Shown here: positions 61,286-64,000 of the stretch, piece by piece
How the letters are laid out: every line of letters begins with the position of its first letter
Numbering within the stretch: position 1 is the stretch's first letter
Source: Desulfopila sp. IMCC35008
Lineage (GTDB): Bacteria > Desulfobacterota > Desulfobulbia > Desulfobulbales > Desulfocapsaceae
Reading direction: 5' to 3'
DNA: 64,000 nt
NCBI RefSeq assembly: GCF_010646885.2
Contig: NZ_CP050700.1
Location: forward strand, 5,896,001-5,960,000
Notes under the pieces: generated by a model
Seen by the model: only the letters and a program-made list of their open reading frames with translations
Told to the model about the DNA's origin: nothing
Database searches by the model: none
Made by a program: the position numbers and the translations under genes

Positions 61286-63931
61286 ATGGGCAAGGAATTT
61301 CAACATTATATTTTCCGGCTGTTCATGCTCACCGCAGTATGTGCAGCTTTACTTGCAGCCAGTCCGGTTTCTGCCGAACATAACAGGAAAGTCCTGGTAT
61401 TGCACTCCTACCACAAGGGGCTCGGCTGGACTGATTCCATTACAGAGGGCATTGAGGCTGGGATGAGCCGGAGCGAAGAACCGGTTGAAATTCATTATGA
61501 GTATATGGACACCAAAAGGGTGTTTGATGATACTCACCTTGAAAACCTCGCTCGTCTTTTAAGCCATAAATATAAAAATATTGATTTTACAGGCATCGTC
61601 TCCTCCGATGATCACGCCTTTCGGTTCCTGTTGTCGCATCATCAGGAAATATTTCCGGAGACTCCGATAGTCTTTTGCGGGGTAAATGGTTTCAGGCCTG
61701 AAATGATTGAGGGCAACCCATGGTTTACCGGGGTGATAGAGGCCCTGAGCTTCGTAGAAACCCTGGAAGCCGCACTGCGTATCGAACCGCATATTAAGAC
61801 AGTGTATGGTGTTGTGGACGATACGGTAACCGGCAGGAGCAACAAGAAGTCGCTGCTGGATGCCATGAAGCAATTTCAGGGCCGGCTGGAGGTTAAATTC
61901 CTGGAAAACAGGACTATGGAGGAAATGAAATCTGTCACTGCCGAATTGCCGGAAGACAGTGTTTTGGTCTATCTGAGTTTTACCACCGATTCTGCAGGAC
62001 AGAAATTTTCACTGGAGGAGGGGGCGGATAGTATCACCATGACAGCGAACAGGCCGATGTACAGTTTCTGGGATTTTCATCTTGGTCATGGAATAATCGG
62101 CGGCAGGTTGACACACGGTTATACTCAAGGGGAGACTGCGGCGGGTCTTCTCCTGCGTACTCTGAAGGGGGAGGCACCTGGTGATATCCCCGTGATACGT
62201 GAGAGCCCCAATCAATATATTTTCGATCACGTCGTGATGGCACGATTTGGCATAGATGCAGATAGAGTTCCAGAAAACTCGATGGTTCTGAATCTACCTG
62301 TATCCTTTCTGGAGCAGAACAGGGAGTTGATCCAAAAGTTTGGAATCGTAGTATTTTGTCTTGTATTGGTCATTGTTGTTCTCAGCTATAATTTCGTAAA
62401 ACTCCGTCTGGCGGACGAATCCGTGAGAAGGAGTGAGGAGCGATTCAGGGAGATTACGGAGCTTTTGCCGGAAACAATTTTTGAAGTCAATATAGACAGG
62501 GAATTGGTCTTTATCAATAAAAGCGGTAAGGAGCAATTCCAGATCGAAGAGGGAGAAGTGGAGCGGGGTTTCAAGTTCTACAGTCTTTTCGCGGCAAAAG
62601 AGCATGAACGTCTGGATCAGCGCTTCAAACAATTTATGGATGGGAAGACACTCGGGCTTCAGGAATACATCGGGGTGCGCGGTAACGGTGAGGAGTTCCC
62701 CCTGATAGCCCGTTCGGTACCGACTATTCGTGACGGCAAGGTTGTCGGAATCCGCGGTTTGCTGATGGACATGAGTGAGAAAAATCAGCTTGAAGAGCAG
62801 ATACGCAATGCCCAGCGAATGGAATCCATAGGTACCCTGGCTGGAGGTATCGCGCACGATTTCAATAACCTGCTGATGGGCATTCAGGGGCGGGCATCCC
62901 TTGCTTTGACCGATACAACATCAAGTGTGCCCGTGCGGGAACACCTCGAGGGTATTGAGGAATATGTTCGGAGTGCCTCCAATCTTACGAAACAGTTGCT
63001 GGGGTTTGCCAGATCCGGCACATATGACCTTAAACCAACAGATATCAACCGGTTGATCAGCAATTCCTCGCAGATGTTCGGGCGCACAAGAAAAGAATTG
63101 CAAATGCTCACCCGGTTAGAGCCGGATGTGTGGGCGTTGGAGGTAGACCGAAGCCAGATTGAGCAGGTCCTCCTTAATCTCTACATTAACTCCTGGCAGG
63201 CCATGTCCGGCAACGGCACCATAACCGTAAAAACGGAAAATGTCGTTGTTGACGAGAGTGAGGGGGAAATCCTCTCTGTGCGTGGGGGGCCTTACGTGAG
63301 GATAACGGTGACGGATACGGGCAACGGGATTAACAGGGAGGTTAAAGAACACATCTTCGAACCGTTTTTCTCAACCAAGGAGCGGGGACGGGGAACTGGG
63401 CTGGGATTGGCCTCAGCCTACGGTATCATCAAGAATCATAAAGGTTCTATCTATGTGGTTTCGGAAGAGGGGGAAGGTGCCTCTTTCCAGATCCACTTAC
63501 CGGCCAGAATGGTTCATATTGAAGAGGAAGCGGAAGCAGATGAGCGTCTGATCACCGGTGAAGGGAGGCTGTTGCTGGTCGATGACGAACAGATGGTGCT
63601 TGATGTATCGGAAGGGTTGCTCAGCCAACTCGGGTACACCGTTTACACCGCAAGTAACGGCGGTGAGGCGCTTCGGATCTTCGAAGAGCACAAGGGCGAG
63701 ATATGTCTGGTGGTACTGGACATGATTATGCCCGGTATGAGCGGGGAGGAGACCTTCCATCGGTTACGGGAGATAGATCCTGACGTCAGGGTGCTGCTCA
63801 GTTCGGGATACAGCGCGGACGGCAGGGCGGCATCCCTTATCGGCGAAGGATGCAACGGGTTTATCCAGAAGCCTTTTGACCTGCAGACATTGTCCAGGAA
63901 GGTTCGTGAGGTTCTCGATGAGGTGTGTTGA
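61286..63931 (+). CDS. Hybrid histidine kinase with periplasmic ABC-type sensor domain
   Basis: 881 residues from the ATG at 61286, preceded by GGAGGAG. Signal/anchor near the N-terminus (FMLTAVCAALLAASPVSA), a periplasmic ABC substrate-binding-like domain (~25-345, beginning KVLVLHSYHKGLGWTDSITEGIE, as in sensor-linked periplasmic binding proteins), one membrane helix (~350-372), a PAS domain (~382-500), HisKA with phospho-His near 522 in GGIAHDFNNLLMG, HATPase (TDTGNGI, GLGLASAYGIIKNH) and a C-terminal receiver with Asp near 811 in LVVLDMIMPGMSG. The ligand is unknown. No output regulator is adjacent. Confidence 0.93.
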   Translation: MGKEFQHYIFRLFMLTAVCAALLAASPVSAEHNRKVLVLHSYHKGLGWTDSITEGIEAGMSRSEEPVEIHYEYMDTKRVFDDTHLENLARLLSHKYKNIDFTGIVSSDDHAFRFLLSHHQEIFPETPIVFCGVNGFRPEMIEGNPWFTGVIEALSFVETLEAALRIEPHIKTVYGVVDDTVTGRSNKKSLLDAMKQFQGRLEVKFLENRTMEEMKSVTAELPEDSVLVYLSFTTDSAGQKFSLEEGADSITMTANRPMYSFWDFHLGHGIIGGRLTHGYTQGETAAGLLLRTLKGEAPGDIPVIRESPNQYIFDHVVMARFGIDADRVPENSMVLNLPVSFLEQNRELIQKFGIVVFCLVLVIVVLSYNFVKLRLADESVRRSEERFREITELLPETIFEVNIDRELVFINKSGKEQFQIEEGEVERGFKFYSLFAAKEHERLDQRFKQFMDGKTLGLQEYIGVRGNGEEFPLIARSVPTIRDGKVVGIRGLLMDMSEKNQLEEQIRNAQRMESIGTLAGGIAHDFNNLLMGIQGRASLALTDTTSSVPVREHLEGIEEYVRSASNLTKQLLGFARSGTYDLKPTDINRLISNSSQMFGRTRKELQMLTRLEPDVWALEVDRSQIEQVLLNLYINSWQAMSGNGTITVKTENVVVDESEGEILSVRGGPYVRITVTDTGNGINREVKEHIFEPFFSTKERGRGTGLGLASAYGIIKNHKGSIYVVSEEGEGASFQIHLPARMVHIEEEAEADERLITGEGRLLLVDDEQMVLDVSEGLLSQLGYTVYTASNGGEALRIFEEHKGEICLVVLDMIMPGMSGEETFHRLREIDPDVRVLLSSGYSADGRAASLIGEGCNGFIQKPFDLQTLSRKVREVLDEVC

Positions 63932-64000
63932 GTAGGCAACATCTTCTTGCAGGCCGTTCAGTGTCCCTTGCCGATGACTAAAAAATAGCATGGGGCGAAA

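Overview
The window most likely comes from an anaerobic, sulfur-metabolising member of the Desulfobacterota, and the gene set best fits Desulfobulbales. The pointers are a sulfite-releasing sulfonate pathway, a CbiK-type chelatase, a NapH-like polyferredoxin beside a DUF362 protein, a cysteine desulfidase, and a four-gene PrkA/DUF444/SpoVR cluster. This taxonomic call is inference from gene content; no rRNA or tRNA gene was seen. Base composition is near 50% GC by eye. The window starts inside a DUF362 gene; the last gene ends at 63931.

Layout. 1-7.4 kb: DUF362/polyferredoxin operon, EcsC-like protein, RecD2 helicase, and an ExeA-type ATPase fused to an OmpA domain. 7.5-25.4 kb: an island with every gene on the minus strand. 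In transcription order it holds a PuuR-like regulator, an aldehyde dehydrogenase (mmsA-like 2), taurine-type aminotransferase 2, a strong terminator, xsc, tpa, ald, two paralogous GntR regulators, a terminator, the dctMQP TRAP transporter, a second aldehyde dehydrogenase (mmsA-like 1), a DUF6506 protein and a third GntR regulator. 25.7-38 kb: housekeeping and small genes (YigZ, MOT1-type transporter, HAD, PepSY-TM, DUF4920, fused PurL, a large KamA-like radical SAM protein, CyuA and RidA). 38.3-45.8 kb: prkA, DUF444, spoVR and a second prkA-like gene. 45.8-53.4 kb: CbiK, a DUF3373 porin-like protein, PgeF, a two-component system, an EEP-family phosphatase and HemC. 53.4-58.5 kb: a transglutaminase-like protein with DUF350, then RHH-PspA-YqiJ-YqiK. 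58.6-63.9 kb: TetR with an acyl-CoA dehydrogenase, then a hybrid histidine kinase with a periplasmic substrate-binding domain.

How the island works. TRAP imports a sulfonate, most simply taurine. Tpa moves its amino group to pyruvate, giving sulfoacetaldehyde and alanine. Ald regenerates pyruvate and releases ammonia and NADH. Xsc cleaves sulfoacetaldehyde with phosphate to acetyl phosphate and sulfite, which feeds ATP synthesis and sulfite respiration encoded elsewhere. The second aminotransferase and the two CoA-acylating-type aldehyde dehydrogenases suggest a parallel branch for another amine or aldehyde (beta-alanine, homotaurine or sulfoacetaldehyde itself). Three promoters in the island share a TTGACA box and carry palindromes on the -10 side. 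The xsc and dctM promoters share nearly the same palindrome at the same distance from -35, which suggests that one GntR protein couples uptake to catabolism.
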